Source of the DNA: Pedobacter kyungheensis
Lineage (GTDB): Bacteria; Bacteroidota; Bacteroidia; Sphingobacteriales; Sphingobacteriaceae
Length of the DNA stretch: 64,000 bases
Direction of reading: 5' to 3'
Assembly: GCF_000812965.1 (NCBI RefSeq)
Contig: NZ_JSYN01000003.1
Coordinates: 124,001 to 188,000 of the forward strand
Every line of letters begins with the position of its first letter. Positions within the stretch are counted from its first letter, which is position 1. The notes below the pieces were generated by a model that worked only from the letters and a program-made list of their open reading frames with translations, had not been told where the DNA came from and did no database searches. A program made the translations under genes and the position numbers. Positions 1 through 8,301 of the stretch are shown here, piece after piece.

Positions 1-309
1 GGCCCAGTTAACCTAAAACTTTTTGTAACCCTTGGCTCTCCATTAGGATTGATGCGTGTAAAAGCACAGCTTGAAACCCCAGTAAAGTTTCCTCCTTGTC
101 TAAGCGGTAAATGGATCAACCTTTATGATCCAAAAGATATGGTTTCTCTGTATCCCTTAGATGCTGAAAATTTTAATGTAAACCCTGAAATAGATAATTT
201 CAAGATGGAAAATAATTCAAATAACCACCACGACATTTCTGAATATTTATCTGATCCCCTGGTTGCCTCATATATTAATAAGTTATATGTAGATCGGAAA
301 AAATCTTAA
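1..309 (+). CDS. Alpha/beta hydrolase, C-terminal part (truncated by window edge)
   Basis: The reading frame is open from base 1 (GPVNLKLFVTLGSPLG...), so the ATG near 52 is internal and only about 102 C-terminal residues are visible. The segment FVTLGSPLG followed by WINLYDPKDMVS and a late NNHHDISEYL is the usual end of an alpha/beta hydrolase: the Asp of YDPKD and the His of NNHHD would be the acid and base of a Ser-His-Asp triad whose Ser lies outside the window. Such lipase/esterase-like proteins occur in bacterial islands as lone effectors and also as ordinary esterases; the substrate cannot be told. It is transcribed towards the minus-strand genes that follow. The fold call is moderately safe, any function is not. 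Confidence 0.6.
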   Translation, partial: GPVNLKLFVTLGSPLGLMRVKAQLETPVKFPPCLSGKWINLYDPKDMVSLYPLDAENFNVNPEIDNFKMENNSNNHHDISEYLSDPLVASYINKLYVDRKKS

Positions 310-372
310 GAGACTAAATAAAAGCACGAATAAATTAACTCCAACAACGAGATCATCAAGCCCAATACAAAA

Positions 373-396
373 ATGCCCGGCCAAATGACCGGGCAT
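373..396 (-). terminator. Rho-independent terminator of the histone-H1-like gene
   Basis: ATGCCCGG and CCGGGCAT form an 8-bp stem with an 8-nt loop. Read on the minus strand the stem is followed by TTTTTG, so it ends transcription of the gene at 419-595 and possibly of the whole tra operon. It may also act against read-through from the plus-strand hydrolase gene. Confidence 0.75.
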
Positions 397-418
397 CCAA
401 ACAAACCTCAAACCAACC

Positions 419-595
419 TTACTTCCCCTTTTTTTTCTCACTCACCTCTAAACGGATCTGCTGCGAAATCGCCTTCGCTTCCTGCAGTGCCAAGCGGAGC
501 CTAGTACCTGCAGCCTTATTCCCCTTCCCAAAAAACTTTCGTGCATCTACCTCTGCACCTAACACCACCTTTTTCAATGAATCAAATGTTTCCAT
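419..595 (-). CDS. Small histone-H1-like DNA-binding protein (58 aa)
   Basis: An ATG at 595 opens a 58-residue frame (METFDSLKKVVLGAEVDARK...) ending in a Lys-rich tail VSEKKKGK. The core KFFGKGNKAAGTRLRLAL matches the short, basic, histone-H1-like proteins common in Bacteroidota and often carried by their conjugative elements; they bind DNA and are thought to help compact or protect it. Length is typical for that family. It is the last minus-strand gene before a clear terminator and lies 33 bp past the resolvase-like gene, so it could be co-transcribed with it. The gene is short but the composition and the terminator make it convincing. Confidence 0.75.
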   Translation of the reverse strand: METFDSLKKVVLGAEVDARKFFGKGNKAAGTRLRLALQEAKAISQQIRLEVSEKKKGK

Positions 596-628
596 AACAA
601 TAGTTTTATAGATTAAAAAACAACCAGA

Positions 629-994
629 TCAGCCCATGGTCAACCCGCCCTGGTTATCCAGGCCAAGCTCACTTCCACCTGCTGATACAATAATCACTCC
701 GTATTCGGTCTCAAACTGCGCCTGCTTTAAAAGCAGCCAGCCCACATCCTGGAAAAGGTTATCCATTTCCGCCACAACCACCATATCCAAGCGCCCAACG
801 GAATTCTGCACCATCCGCTCCAGAATATCCCAGGACAGACTTCTCTCGCCTTCTTCACAAAGCACCACTCTTAATTCGATACCATGCTCTTTGCAGTAAT
901 TATAGATACTTTCAGACTGACGGTCGAGATCATGGGGATCCCCAGATTGCACAGTTCTCGCATAACCGATAGCAACCGGTACTTTCCCTTCCAT
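629..994 (-). CDS. Serine-recombinase (resolvase) N-terminal-domain-like protein
   Basis: The 121-residue product begins VAIGYARTVQSGDPHDLDRQ and runs through MVVVAEMDNLFQDV, the layout of the catalytic domain of serine recombinases (YAR at the start of strand 1, then a helix with D..RQ, then the D-rich strand). The usual catalytic Ser of YxRxS is not in its standard place (YARTVQS), and there is no C-terminal DNA-binding domain, so it may not recombine DNA by itself. Stand-alone proteins of this kind sit at the end of tra operons in many Sphingobacteriaceae elements. It follows the 1057-2370 gene by about 60 bp in the same direction. Confidence 0.65.
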   Translation of the reverse strand: MEGKVPVAIGYARTVQSGDPHDLDRQSESIYNYCKEHGIELRVVLCEEGERSLSWDILERMVQNSVGRLDMVVVAEMDNLFQDVGWLLLKQAQFETEYGVIIVSAGGSELGLDNQGGLTMG

Positions 995-1056
995 AGTATA
1001 CAGTCAAACCCCAATAATAACCGATCACCAAACACACAACCAAAAAACAGGACCAA

Positions 1057-2370
1057 TCAGCCACCAATACCCATTCCGGCTTCCTGCTCTTTCGCGTTAT
1101 TTTTACTTTTGTCCTGCCCGGTATCAAGCATAGCGGCCAGTGCTTCTTTGGTCATAAACAACTCTCGCTTTTCCATCTTGCCCTCAGGCGTATAAAAATT
1201 CACCTTGCCATACCTTGGAACCGCCTCGAGCAATAGCTTTACGGGCTTGCCATCCTTTTCCGTACTCACCAGTGGCGTCAAACCATTACGCAGATCAGCC
1301 TCCAGTTTCTCCCTTTTCTCCGGCACTGCAAGTTCCCCGATCTTATAATTATCCAGCACCTTGGGCAGATCAAAACCGTACTGCGGATCATGGTACTGTT
1401 GCAGGTTGAAATTTCCATTTGCCCCAACGCCCTTGTCCATATCAAACTTCACCCAGGCCGAATAAGCTTCGCCCGAGAGAAAGTTCACCAGGTCATTGCG
1501 GTATACGGCATATCCCTGGATCATCTGTGCAGCCTGCTGCACGGTGAATCCCTTTCCACGGTCCGGCCACAGCGTTTGCGAAGCCGGTTTTCCATAAAAG
1601 GTCCCCCTGAATTCCTTGGTCACAAAATTCACTTTTCCCTCTTCCATTGTCGCCAGGGTCTGTTTGTTTGCTGCATCTTTTCCAACTGCCAGCTCGCCGG
1701 CCCCCTCCCGCTTTTTAAAAACGTCGACAGCCTCTGTCACCAGGTCGTATTCTTTCACCGTAGCAGCCTGCCCGTCCTTTCCTGGTGAAATGATCAGGTA
1801 ATGCTGGTCTTTCTCCAGGGGTTTTGCCAGGCTATGGGCAACGGTAAACTTATTGAGGAAATAATACTCTGATTTGCTGGACTGCTGCAGGTAAAACTGT
1901 ACATCCACCTGCCCCCTATTGGCAGGCATCACCTGGTGCACCGTAAATTTCGGTGCACCTGTTTTCATCAGTTCCTCCATTTTGGCAATGGTTTTTTCAC
2001 TCGTACCGAGCGCCGCCATTTCCTCCTTCCGGTCTTCTAAATTGTTCAAATTCATAGTTTTTGTTTTTATTGATGTTTTAGGATTATTTATTTTTACAAA
2101 ACGATCCGGCCTAAGCTCCGCTTTCTCCAGTGCGTTAAGCTGGTAGATCATGTCACCGATCGGAACCGCGATATGCCAGTTAAATATCTGCTGGTGCGCC
2201 TTCTCAAATGCATGGGCAGAAGCACTATCGGCAAAGCAGGAAAGCTCAAATTTTGACGAAAGAAGTTGGTCACTATCATACACCACCCAATGAAAGCCGA
2301 GTGAGACCTGTTCTTCCAGATATTCCCTGATCTCAGCCGCCAGACCCGATTTACCGGTCAATTCAATCAT
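1057..2370 (-). CDS. Mobile-element protein resembling the DUF4099/DUF3945 group
   Basis: I place the start at the ATG at 2370 (MIELTGKSGLAAEIREYLEE), because the longer frame to 2445 would run back into the preceding gene; this leaves a 10-bp gap after it. The product is about 437 residues, soluble, with no signal peptide. Its middle part (LGTSEKTIAKMEELMKTG, then FYGKPASQTLWPDRGKGFT) and end (FMTKEALAAMLDTG) have the style of the DUF4099/DUF3945 proteins found in Bacteroidota conjugative elements, whose role is unknown. It ends in a low-complexity Lys/Glu/Gly tail. Position at the end of the tra operon supports a transfer-linked or DNA-processing role, which is inference. Confidence 0.6.
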   Translation of the reverse strand: MIELTGKSGLAAEIREYLEEQVSLGFHWVVYDSDQLLSSKFELSCFADSASAHAFEKAHQQIFNWHIAVPIGDMIYQLNALEKAELRPDRFVKINNPKTSIKTKTMNLNNLEDRKEEMAALGTSEKTIAKMEELMKTGAPKFTVHQVMPANRGQVDVQFYLQQSSKSEYYFLNKFTVAHSLAKPLEKDQHYLIISPGKDGQAATVKEYDLVTEAVDVFKKREGAGELAVGKDAANKQTLATMEEGKVNFVTKEFRGTFYGKPASQTLWPDRGKGFTVQQAAQMIQGYAVYRNDLVNFLSGEAYSAWVKFDMDKGVGANGNFNLQQYHDPQYGFDLPKVLDNYKIGELAVPEKREKLEADLRNGLTPLVSTEKDGKPVKLLLEAVPRYGKVNFYTPEGKMEKRELFMTKEALAAMLDTGQDKSKNNAKEQEAGMGIGG

Positions 2371-2380
2371 AAAAAGTATC

Positions 2381-3436
2381 TTATCTACCCATCTCCAACT
2401 GGTTTTCTTCCCGCATGTCGAGCTGTTTATCAGCTCCCAGCCCAAACGAAGGCTGCGCTTTTACCGGCACCAACATATCCTTGAGCTGCTCAAAAGCAAT
2501 TTCTTTTTTCCCTGAATCAAAGAATTCCAGCCTGTTTTCAAAGGGATCAGCCCGGATATAAAATTTATCCTTTCCGGGAACATTAATCTTCATCCTATTG
2601 CCCTGTTCCAGCCCGCGCAACACGACTTCGGTACTAATCGCGTAACATTCCAGTGCGATGGCATGGTCGAGCAGTTGTTTTTTAAGGTCATATTCCTGCC
2701 CGGTACCCGAAAAATACAATAACGGTGACGAAGAAAAATCCTTAGCGGTATCATTTACCTTTACCCAGCATTTTCCCAAATTACCATCCAGGCCCTGGTA
2801 TTCCTTAAGTACCGATCCACCCCGAAGCAGGTTTATCGCCTCAACGAGATCAATCCCCGCTTCCCTTGAAAAGAAACAGCTGCGTTCCGATCCATCTTTC
2901 CCCAGCATCCGTCCATTAAACCCACTAAAGCGGTATACACCAATATCTTCTCTTTCAAAAGAAAGCTGGAGCGATAATTTTTCCCCTGTGTTCAAACCAC
3001 GAACCACATCCAATACAATACGCTGTCTTTCATAGTCAAGCCGCTCCTCTAACCTCAAGTCCACGTTACGTAAACCCAATGATGAAAGCTGCTCTTTCAG
3101 CGAGCTGATATTTTCTTCCCGAAGCCTGGAGAATCGCGACAGATGCACGCTCTTATCAATCACAACCGCTTTAAGCCCCACAAAAAACCGTAATAGGAGA
3201 TTGGGATAAAGCTCTTTGCGGAGCTTAGCAGTAACCGAACGCAGCACCTGGATATATAGCCGTTCCATTTCTGATGGCCTAACCGATACCCTGAAAAGCC
3301 CCGCAGATAAAAACCTGCATTTCAGCTTTTTCATTTTCCGCTCGTCCACGCCAGTGCCCATGAGTCCCAAAAGCGATTTCTGCCTTTCTTCCCAGGCCAG
3401 GTATAACTGCTCGGCCCTATTGATCCCCGGATCCAA
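2381..3436 (-). CDS. Conjugative-element protein of unknown function (351 aa, TTG start)
   Basis: The frame starts at a TTG at 3436, three bases after the TraM stop; the first ATG in a good context is 35 codons later, and I keep the TTG because the intervening residues (INRAEQLYLAWEERQKSLL) read as helix. The protein is soluble, has no signal peptide and no motif I can name. It occupies the place where VirB9-like TraN usually follows TraM in Bacteroidota elements but does not look like TraN, which should be secreted. The C-terminal part (KINVPGKDKFYIRADPFENR) has a short beta-rich stretch like the DUF3945-type neighbour, so both may belong to one functional group. Confidence 0.6.
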   Translation of the reverse strand: MDPGINRAEQLYLAWEERQKSLLGLMGTGVDERKMKKLKCRFLSAGLFRVSVRPSEMERLYIQVLRSVTAKLRKELYPNLLLRFFVGLKAVVIDKSVHLSRFSRLREENISSLKEQLSSLGLRNVDLRLEERLDYERQRIVLDVVRGLNTGEKLSLQLSFEREDIGVYRFSGFNGRMLGKDGSERSCFFSREAGIDLVEAINLLRGGSVLKEYQGLDGNLGKCWVKVNDTAKDFSSSPLLYFSGTGQEYDLKKQLLDHAIALECYAISTEVVLRGLEQGNRMKINVPGKDKFYIRADPFENRLEFFDSGKKEIAFEQLKDMLVPVKAQPSFGLGADKQLDMREENQLEMGR

Positions 3437-3439
3437 AAC

Positions 3440-4528
3440 CTAACGCAGTTTTAATTTATTGTCTCGCAATAGCACCGCCTGACCGCCTTTCAGCTTGACC
3501 TTGACCTTGCGTAATTTTTTGGTTAGCATAGATTTCGCTGCATCGATCCCGGCACCCGCGACCTGCGTAACCAGCGACTGATCAAAAGTATTCAGCGCTA
3601 CCTCCCCGACTGCATTCCCTGCCCCGTCGTTCATCGTTTCAGTCAGCACCGCTTCCGGTGCATCCAGACCAAGCATCCCATCATAACTGTACAGGGATAG
3701 GTCTGATGGTATAATCGCATTGCCTAAACGGATCTGTTTGATATCCAATAGCAGCCTTTGATTAGTGATTTTGCAGGCCCCGAACAGTTCATGCCCTTTT
3801 GGGATCAGTACACCGTTCACACGCAAAGTATCCAGCAATAAAAGTTTGATCGTTGCGCCCTGCACCACTTTTTTATCCGAAGCGATTACTGCCGGGATGG
3901 CCTTAAACAGACTATCGGTATTCACTTTTTTTTCGACCGCCATTTTCTGCTTTACCCGCTCAGGATGCTGGATATCGATGATGTTCTCCATCATCGCATT
4001 CAGTTGTTTCATTTCCGGATCATCTCCCGCATTTTTATTTTCCTGCATCATTTTCATCAGCGCCTCGAGCCTATCCACATCGTTTTTCATGTTGCCCGAA
4101 CCGGTAACACTAGAAAGACCATAACCCGCACGGACACCTCCCGCTCCACTAACCTCAACAGAATTCCCCGCAGGCCGGTCGATCTCACGCTTTAAGGCTT
4201 CAAGTTTCAGCGATATTTCACCGGTCTGCTCCTCCTGTGCATTTTTAAAGCCTAAGTTCTGCGCCATACGGGAAAGCGATGCTGATCCCCTGCTGGCAGA
4301 ATCACGCGCCGCCTGCTCGTAAAAAGCCATTTTATCTGCCGGTTGCTGCTTTTTGATCGTGGCATCAGGCAATGAAAAATCCACCTTTCCCTTATCGTTA
4401 ACCGCGTTTTCTGGCACATCTTTCCCACCGCCCAGCATAAAAAAGCCCGTAGTCAGTACAGCTGCCGCGAGCAATGGCAAAAAGATCAGCAACACTTTCT
4501 TTTTGTCTATTTTTTTCCTGTTTTCCAT
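3440..4528 (-). CDS. traM: Conjugative transposon protein TraM (VirB10-like)
   Basis: The 362-residue product has a short basic N-terminus, one membrane segment (VLLIFLPLLAAAVLTTGFFM, residues about 13-32), a long polar linker and a conserved C-terminal domain with GATIKLLLLDTLRVNGVLIP, KGHELFGACKI and SDLSLYSYDGMLGLD. This is the layout of Bacteroidota TraM, the inner-membrane-anchored periplasmic scaffold of the mating channel, equivalent to VirB10. Gene order K-(L)-M is the standard one. It lies 25 bp downstream of the TraL-like gene in the minus-strand operon. Confidence 0.9.
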   Translation of the reverse strand: MENRKKIDKKKVLLIFLPLLAAAVLTTGFFMLGGGKDVPENAVNDKGKVDFSLPDATIKKQQPADKMAFYEQAARDSASRGSASLSRMAQNLGFKNAQEEQTGEISLKLEALKREIDRPAGNSVEVSGAGGVRAGYGLSSVTGSGNMKNDVDRLEALMKMMQENKNAGDDPEMKQLNAMMENIIDIQHPERVKQKMAVEKKVNTDSLFKAIPAVIASDKKVVQGATIKLLLLDTLRVNGVLIPKGHELFGACKITNQRLLLDIKQIRLGNAIIPSDLSLYSYDGMLGLDAPEAVLTETMNDGAGNAVGEVALNTFDQSLVTQVAGAGIDAAKSMLTKKLRKVKVKLKGGQAVLLRDNKLKLR

Positions 4529-4553
4529 TTCAATTGTTTTATAGGTTAATAAT

Positions 4554-4859
4554 TTATTGCAGAAAATTGAGCACTGCGGATAAGATCAGGTACAGGCAGT
4601 AAGCGCCGCCTAGCATCAGAAAGCAGGCAAAAAACAGCTTCATTCGAAGCTTTGAAATGCCTTTCGTTTTAGCATTTAAATAACCTGCCACCAAATTCTG
4701 GCCTATAAGTATCTTATTTGCCAGGCGATATGACAGTTCATTTTTATTCATTGGCCGGGCATTTTGCCCGCCTACAGGAAAAGTGCCTTCATGTATACCG
4801 CTCAAAGCTTTCGCTGCCCCATCTGTCCCGCGCTTAAAAGCAATATTCCAGATTTTCAT
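4554..4859 (-). CDS. Small membrane protein in the TraL position
   Basis: A 101-residue protein overlapping the end of traK by 4 bp (ATGA type). The first 70 residues are polar with an NARPMNKNELSYRLANKI stretch, followed by one strong membrane segment near the C-terminus (LFFACFLMLGGAYCLYLILS). Position between TraK and TraM and the single membrane span match the small TraL-type proteins of Bacteroidota conjugation operons, whose function is not established. Sequence alone does not prove the family. Confidence 0.7.
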   Translation of the reverse strand: MKIWNIAFKRGTDGAAKALSGIHEGTFPVGGQNARPMNKNELSYRLANKILIGQNLVAGYLNAKTKGISKLRMKLFFACFLMLGGAYCLYLILSAVLNFLQ

Positions 4860-5482
4860 GGCTGCTCCTGTTTTAACTGTTCAGCCCGGTTTTCCAGCAG
4901 TTCAAACTTTCGGATCAGAAATCCATGGGGATTGTTATCGGTCTGGTTTTTTAAATCATCCACCACGCCCTGGCTGATGAGTTTCCTGTAAACCGTGGAT
5001 GAAGACCTTACCAGCTTCTGCGTAGCAAAGCACCTGAAGGGATATGGAAATCGGTCGACATCGAGCTGTATACTGTCCACCGTGATTTCCTGTGAGATAT
5101 TGGCCGCAATTAGATTATTGTAATAACCGTTTTCCTGAAAGTTGTCATACTGTTTCTTGGCCGATTCGTCGGCCAGATACAAAGCCCTGGTTACGCTTGC
5201 CTTGATCGCCTTATCATCAGGAACCAGCGCAAAGAAATACTGGTGGAAGGTGCGGATATGGTCACGCAGTTCCACGGGTAGGTTGCTCTTGCGGTCAGAT
5301 GCCAGTGCAGTTAACAGCTTACCATTATATAGTATATATATGCGCTGATCCTTTAGGGTGTAAAAGCAGTAATACTCGTAGATCGCAAAACAGCTGATCA
5401 CCATACAGGCCACGATCAGGAATAAACTGAACAGGCGGATATGTTTGAAAGCGGTATCGATATTTTTGAATTGGCTGAACAT
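4856..5482 (-). CDS. traK: Conjugative transposon protein TraK (VirB8-like)
   Basis: 208 residues with a start MFSQFKNIDTAFKHIR, one membrane span (FSLFLIVACMVISCFAIYEY), then a periplasmic domain with ELRDHIRTFHQYFFALVP and the PYPFRCFATQKLVRSSS strand. The opening MF.QF.NID.AF.HIR is very typical of Bacteroidota TraK, the VirB8 counterpart that nucleates the channel at the inner membrane. The gene is about 70 bp downstream of traJ; that gap holds a short hairpin (GCAGGG/CCCTGC around 5525-5540). Confidence 0.9.
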   Translation of the reverse strand: MFSQFKNIDTAFKHIRLFSLFLIVACMVISCFAIYEYYCFYTLKDQRIYILYNGKLLTALASDRKSNLPVELRDHIRTFHQYFFALVPDDKAIKASVTRALYLADESAKKQYDNFQENGYYNNLIAANISQEITVDSIQLDVDRFPYPFRCFATQKLVRSSSTVYRKLISQGVVDDLKNQTDNNPHGFLIRKFELLENRAEQLKQEQP

Positions 5483-5554
5483 AAAAATTGAATATTTGAT
5501 GAATAATTACCCCTCATTTTTAGGCAGGGGCAAGCCCTGCGCCTACGTACGTAC

Positions 5555-6748
5555 CTATTTACCTTCTATACGCTTTTGTTGGTGCGGGTTATCCGGAAAA
5601 TAATCCCCTTGCGCACCTGACGAAAAACTCTGCTTTAAATTGCGGTAACCATCACCCAATGCATCCGCTGCCATGCCCCCGCCGGATCTGGCGGCCTGGC
5701 TTCCCGAACGCGTGGCCGAGGATACAATTGAATTCACTTTCTGCAGGATCGTATTTCCGCCTCCTGCATGCACCACGTAATTGGCCACATTGGGCACGCA
5801 GAAATAACCCACGATCCCAATAATTAAAAATATCAGGTAAGCAGTATCCAAACTTGAAAAGAAGGTATCCCCCTGCTGCTCGATCTGCGAAAGATCCAGT
5901 TTTAACATGTTTTCCTGTACTTTTCCAAGGATACTTGAAAAGATATTGCAGATGGGCAGCCACAGGAATATGTTCACATACCTCGCGATCCATACCGTCA
6001 GCGTATTCTGGAAACCATCAAAGACCGCAAAGCCAAATACCAAAGGCCCCAGAATGGCCATTACGATCAAAAAAAACGTCCGTACGGTATTGATGCACAG
6101 CGCTGCCGCGGCGTACAGGATCTCCAGTACCTCACTCAGCCACTGCTTGATCGAATTCCTGAAATTGTACGAAGCTTTAGCAATATTGAACTCCAGTCCA
6201 TGGCCCAATCCATCCAGGAAAGTTTCTTCCTCCCTGTTCGGATCATTAGGATAAGCATATTTGTACCACTTATCAGAATCCCCTGATCCGCTCTCGCCGA
6301 CATACATCTGCCAATAGCGGCTTTTTTTGATCGCAGCTTCCTTCATTTTAAGCAATCTTTCGATCGCTTTATTGCTTCCCGCCACCATGGCATTGGTCGC
6401 CAATACCGTTGGCTGCAGTACCCCATTGATCATACCCAGCACCGCCGGAAAAAGCATCACCGCCATTCCCAAAGCAAATGGTCGAAGTAGCGGATAAAAG
6501 TCGATGGATTCTGCCGATGCCAGCTGCCTCCACACCCGCGAGCCGATATAGAACAGTGCCCCAAAACCTGCTAGGCCCCTTCCCACGCCCATCATGCCGG
6601 AGCATAGCGGAAGCATTTCATCATATACTTTGTCCAGCACGGGTTGCAGACCGGAAATACTCTGCGCCGCAGTTTGCGCAGAGGCGCAAAACGGCAGTAA
6701 CAAAAAGGCCAGGATAGCGCACAGGAATCGGTTAAGTTTTATTTTCAT
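5555..6748 (-). CDS. traJ: Conjugative transposon protein TraJ (VirB6-like channel protein)
   Basis: 397 residues with a signal-like N-terminus (LCAILAFLLLPFCASAQ) and several membrane spans, including LCINTVRTFFLIVMAILG and AYLIFLIIGIVGYFCVP, ending in a polar Gly/Ser-rich tail. The motif GPLVFGFAVFDGFQNTLTVW and the WIARYVNIFLWLPICNIF stretch are the usual TraJ signature. By analogy with VirB6 it forms part of the inner-membrane pore. Order J-K-L-M is conserved. No damage is visible. Confidence 0.9.
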   Translation of the reverse strand: MKIKLNRFLCAILAFLLLPFCASAQTAAQSISGLQPVLDKVYDEMLPLCSGMMGVGRGLAGFGALFYIGSRVWRQLASAESIDFYPLLRPFALGMAVMLFPAVLGMINGVLQPTVLATNAMVAGSNKAIERLLKMKEAAIKKSRYWQMYVGESGSGDSDKWYKYAYPNDPNREEETFLDGLGHGLEFNIAKASYNFRNSIKQWLSEVLEILYAAAALCINTVRTFFLIVMAILGPLVFGFAVFDGFQNTLTVWIARYVNIFLWLPICNIFSSILGKVQENMLKLDLSQIEQQGDTFFSSLDTAYLIFLIIGIVGYFCVPNVANYVVHAGGGNTILQKVNSIVSSATRSGSQAARSGGGMAADALGDGYRNLKQSFSSGAQGDYFPDNPHQQKRIEGK

Positions 6749-6848
6749 GGTACCAAAAATTTATCTTTTTTACTTTTTGAGCTGGGCATATAGCCGGGGC
6801 GTTCTCCAATGCGTAGAAAACCAGATGCATTATTCCCCGTTAACACGA

Positions 6849-7583
6849 TCATTTTTCATTCCTGAACACCTCGCTAAGCCCCTTGACATCAGCCCTCTCT
6901 TTACTCCTTTGTAGATTAAGCATGGTCGCCTGATCATTAAAGGCCCGTAGAAACATCAGCTTTTCTTGCGTATCGGCAAAAATCCTGTCGATGGCGGCCA
7001 ACCTTTCCTGGTCACTCATTCGAAGGTTTGAAGAAGTAATCACCGTCAGCAGTTCATCCAGGTTATCCATGCTCAAATCAAAAAGCTGTTTATACACCCC
7101 AGCGAGATAAGCAATATCATCCTCCGAAAAATTGCCCGAAGCCTGAAAGCGCTTGAATGCCCGCTTGTACTCTGAAACAATCTTCGCCTGGTCACTAATA
7201 ATATCCGCTACCTTATGGTATTTTTTAATTTCCGGACTGACCAGCATCATGCCATCCAGAAAAACCTCATGCAGCGAAAAATTACCTTGAGCAATATCCT
7301 TTACCGCCTTATAACCACTGGATATCAGCAGATACCCTTTTTTCATATCGGACAGGATATTTTTGAGCTGGCTGAGTTTTTCGACATTCAACAGCAGTTG
7401 CTGCGCTTCAGTTGACTGCGCTAGACTTTGCTTAGCAGATAAACTAACCGTACTGAAAAGCGCCGCTAAAAGCAAAGCTTTTGGAAAAGGTAATAGTGAC
7501 CTTATCCACACGCTGGCAGATAGCGATGAACACTGCGTTAAACCCTTTAAATAGCATCCGGCAATAAACCTATTCAAAACCAT
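6849..7583 (-). CDS. TraI/TerB-like secreted helical protein, third paralogue
   Basis: 244 residues. After an N-terminal hydrophobic segment (LLLAALFSTVSLSAKQSLAQ) it has a helical body with LKNILSDMKKGYLLISSGYK, FSLHEVFLDGMMLVSPEIKK and a late NLRMSDQERLAAIDRIFADT. The next two genes upstream share the same pattern, so this is one of three tandem paralogues. In Bacteroidota conjugation operons such proteins are annotated either TraI or TerB-like; the TerB label describes a fold, not tellurite resistance. Its start overlaps the end of the second paralogue by 14 bp, suggesting translational coupling. Likely periplasmic, role unknown. Confidence 0.75.
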   Translation of the reverse strand: MVLNRFIAGCYLKGLTQCSSLSASVWIRSLLPFPKALLLAALFSTVSLSAKQSLAQSTEAQQLLLNVEKLSQLKNILSDMKKGYLLISSGYKAVKDIAQGNFSLHEVFLDGMMLVSPEIKKYHKVADIISDQAKIVSEYKRAFKRFQASGNFSEDDIAYLAGVYKQLFDLSMDNLDELLTVITSSNLRMSDQERLAAIDRIFADTQEKLMFLRAFNDQATMLNLQRSKERADVKGLSEVFRNEK

Positions 7584-8301
7584 AAGCCCTCCTTAAATCC
7601 AGAATATCAAACCTATCCCTTTCTCTGCTTCTGATCAATCGCTCTACCTTAGCCATAAAATCCGTGGTAAAAGCTGCCCTGTCCTGCATAGCTTCATACA
7701 ACTCATCAATGCGCCTGATCCGCTCAGCCTCCTCCATCTCCAGCCTGCCCGAAGTCACTACCAAAAGCAACGATTCCAGATCCCTTGAACAGTCCGCCAG
7801 TACGGCCGCTTTCACTTCCAGGATATAAAGCTGATCGCCCGGCGAGAGCATGGCATTGCCCTTAAATTCTGAAAACCATTTCGCGATACCGATCTGGTAG
7901 GAAAGGATTTCCGCCACCTTTACATTTTTTCTGACCGCAGGGCTAACTGCTTTTAACGAAGAAATAAAAGCGCCATGCAGGCTGAATTCGCCACTGGTAA
8001 TATCTCTTACGGTCTGCAGTCCCCCATCCACCAATTGATACCCTTTTTTGGCATAAGATAAATACAGCTGTAAAGCCGCAATCTGTTCCAGCAGGTATTT
8101 TTTCTGCGTTTTCTTCTGGTTAAAAAACTCTCCAAAGGTCTGCGCCTGAACGGCACCACCAAAGCAGAACACAAAGCAAAACATAAACACCAAAGCCCCA
8201 ATGACCAAAGCTTTTACCCTGAAAGCTAAAGCCTGTACCACCCCTAAAACTAACGCTGGACTCTTTCCAACCCCAGCCAATAACCTATTTTTCGATACCA
8301 T
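7570..8301 (-). CDS. TraI/TerB-like secreted helical protein, second paralogue
   Basis: 243 residues with a hydrophobic N-terminal segment (VIGALVFMFCFVFCFGGAVQAQ) and then FGEFFNQKKTQKKYLLEQIA, YAKKGYQLVDGGLQTVRDIT, FSLHGAFISSLKAVSPAVRK and LEMEEAERIRRIDELYEAMQ. These match, in the same order, the segments of the neighbouring genes on both sides. The opening MVSKNRLLAG also resembles the MVLNRFIAG of the next gene, a further sign of duplication. It overlaps the first paralogue by 17 bp. Probably exported to the periplasm as part of, or accessory to, the mating apparatus. Confidence 0.75.
   Translation of the reverse strand: MVSKNRLLAGVGKSPALVLGVVQALAFRVKALVIGALVFMFCFVFCFGGAVQAQTFGEFFNQKKTQKKYLLEQIAALQLYLSYAKKGYQLVDGGLQTVRDITSGEFSLHGAFISSLKAVSPAVRKNVKVAEILSYQIGIAKWFSEFKGNAMLSPGDQLYILEVKAAVLADCSRDLESLLLVVTSGRLEMEEAERIRRIDELYEAMQDRAAFTTDFMAKVERLIRSRERDRFDILDLRRAYGFE

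Noticed and set aside
5523..5545. Hairpin between traJ and traK
   Set aside because: Short stem (6 bp) without a T-run; the operon clearly continues through it.
6849..8301. Tellurite resistance function for the TerB-like proteins
   Set aside because: The TerB name reflects a fold used in such annotations; the place in the tra operon and secretion signals point to transfer.
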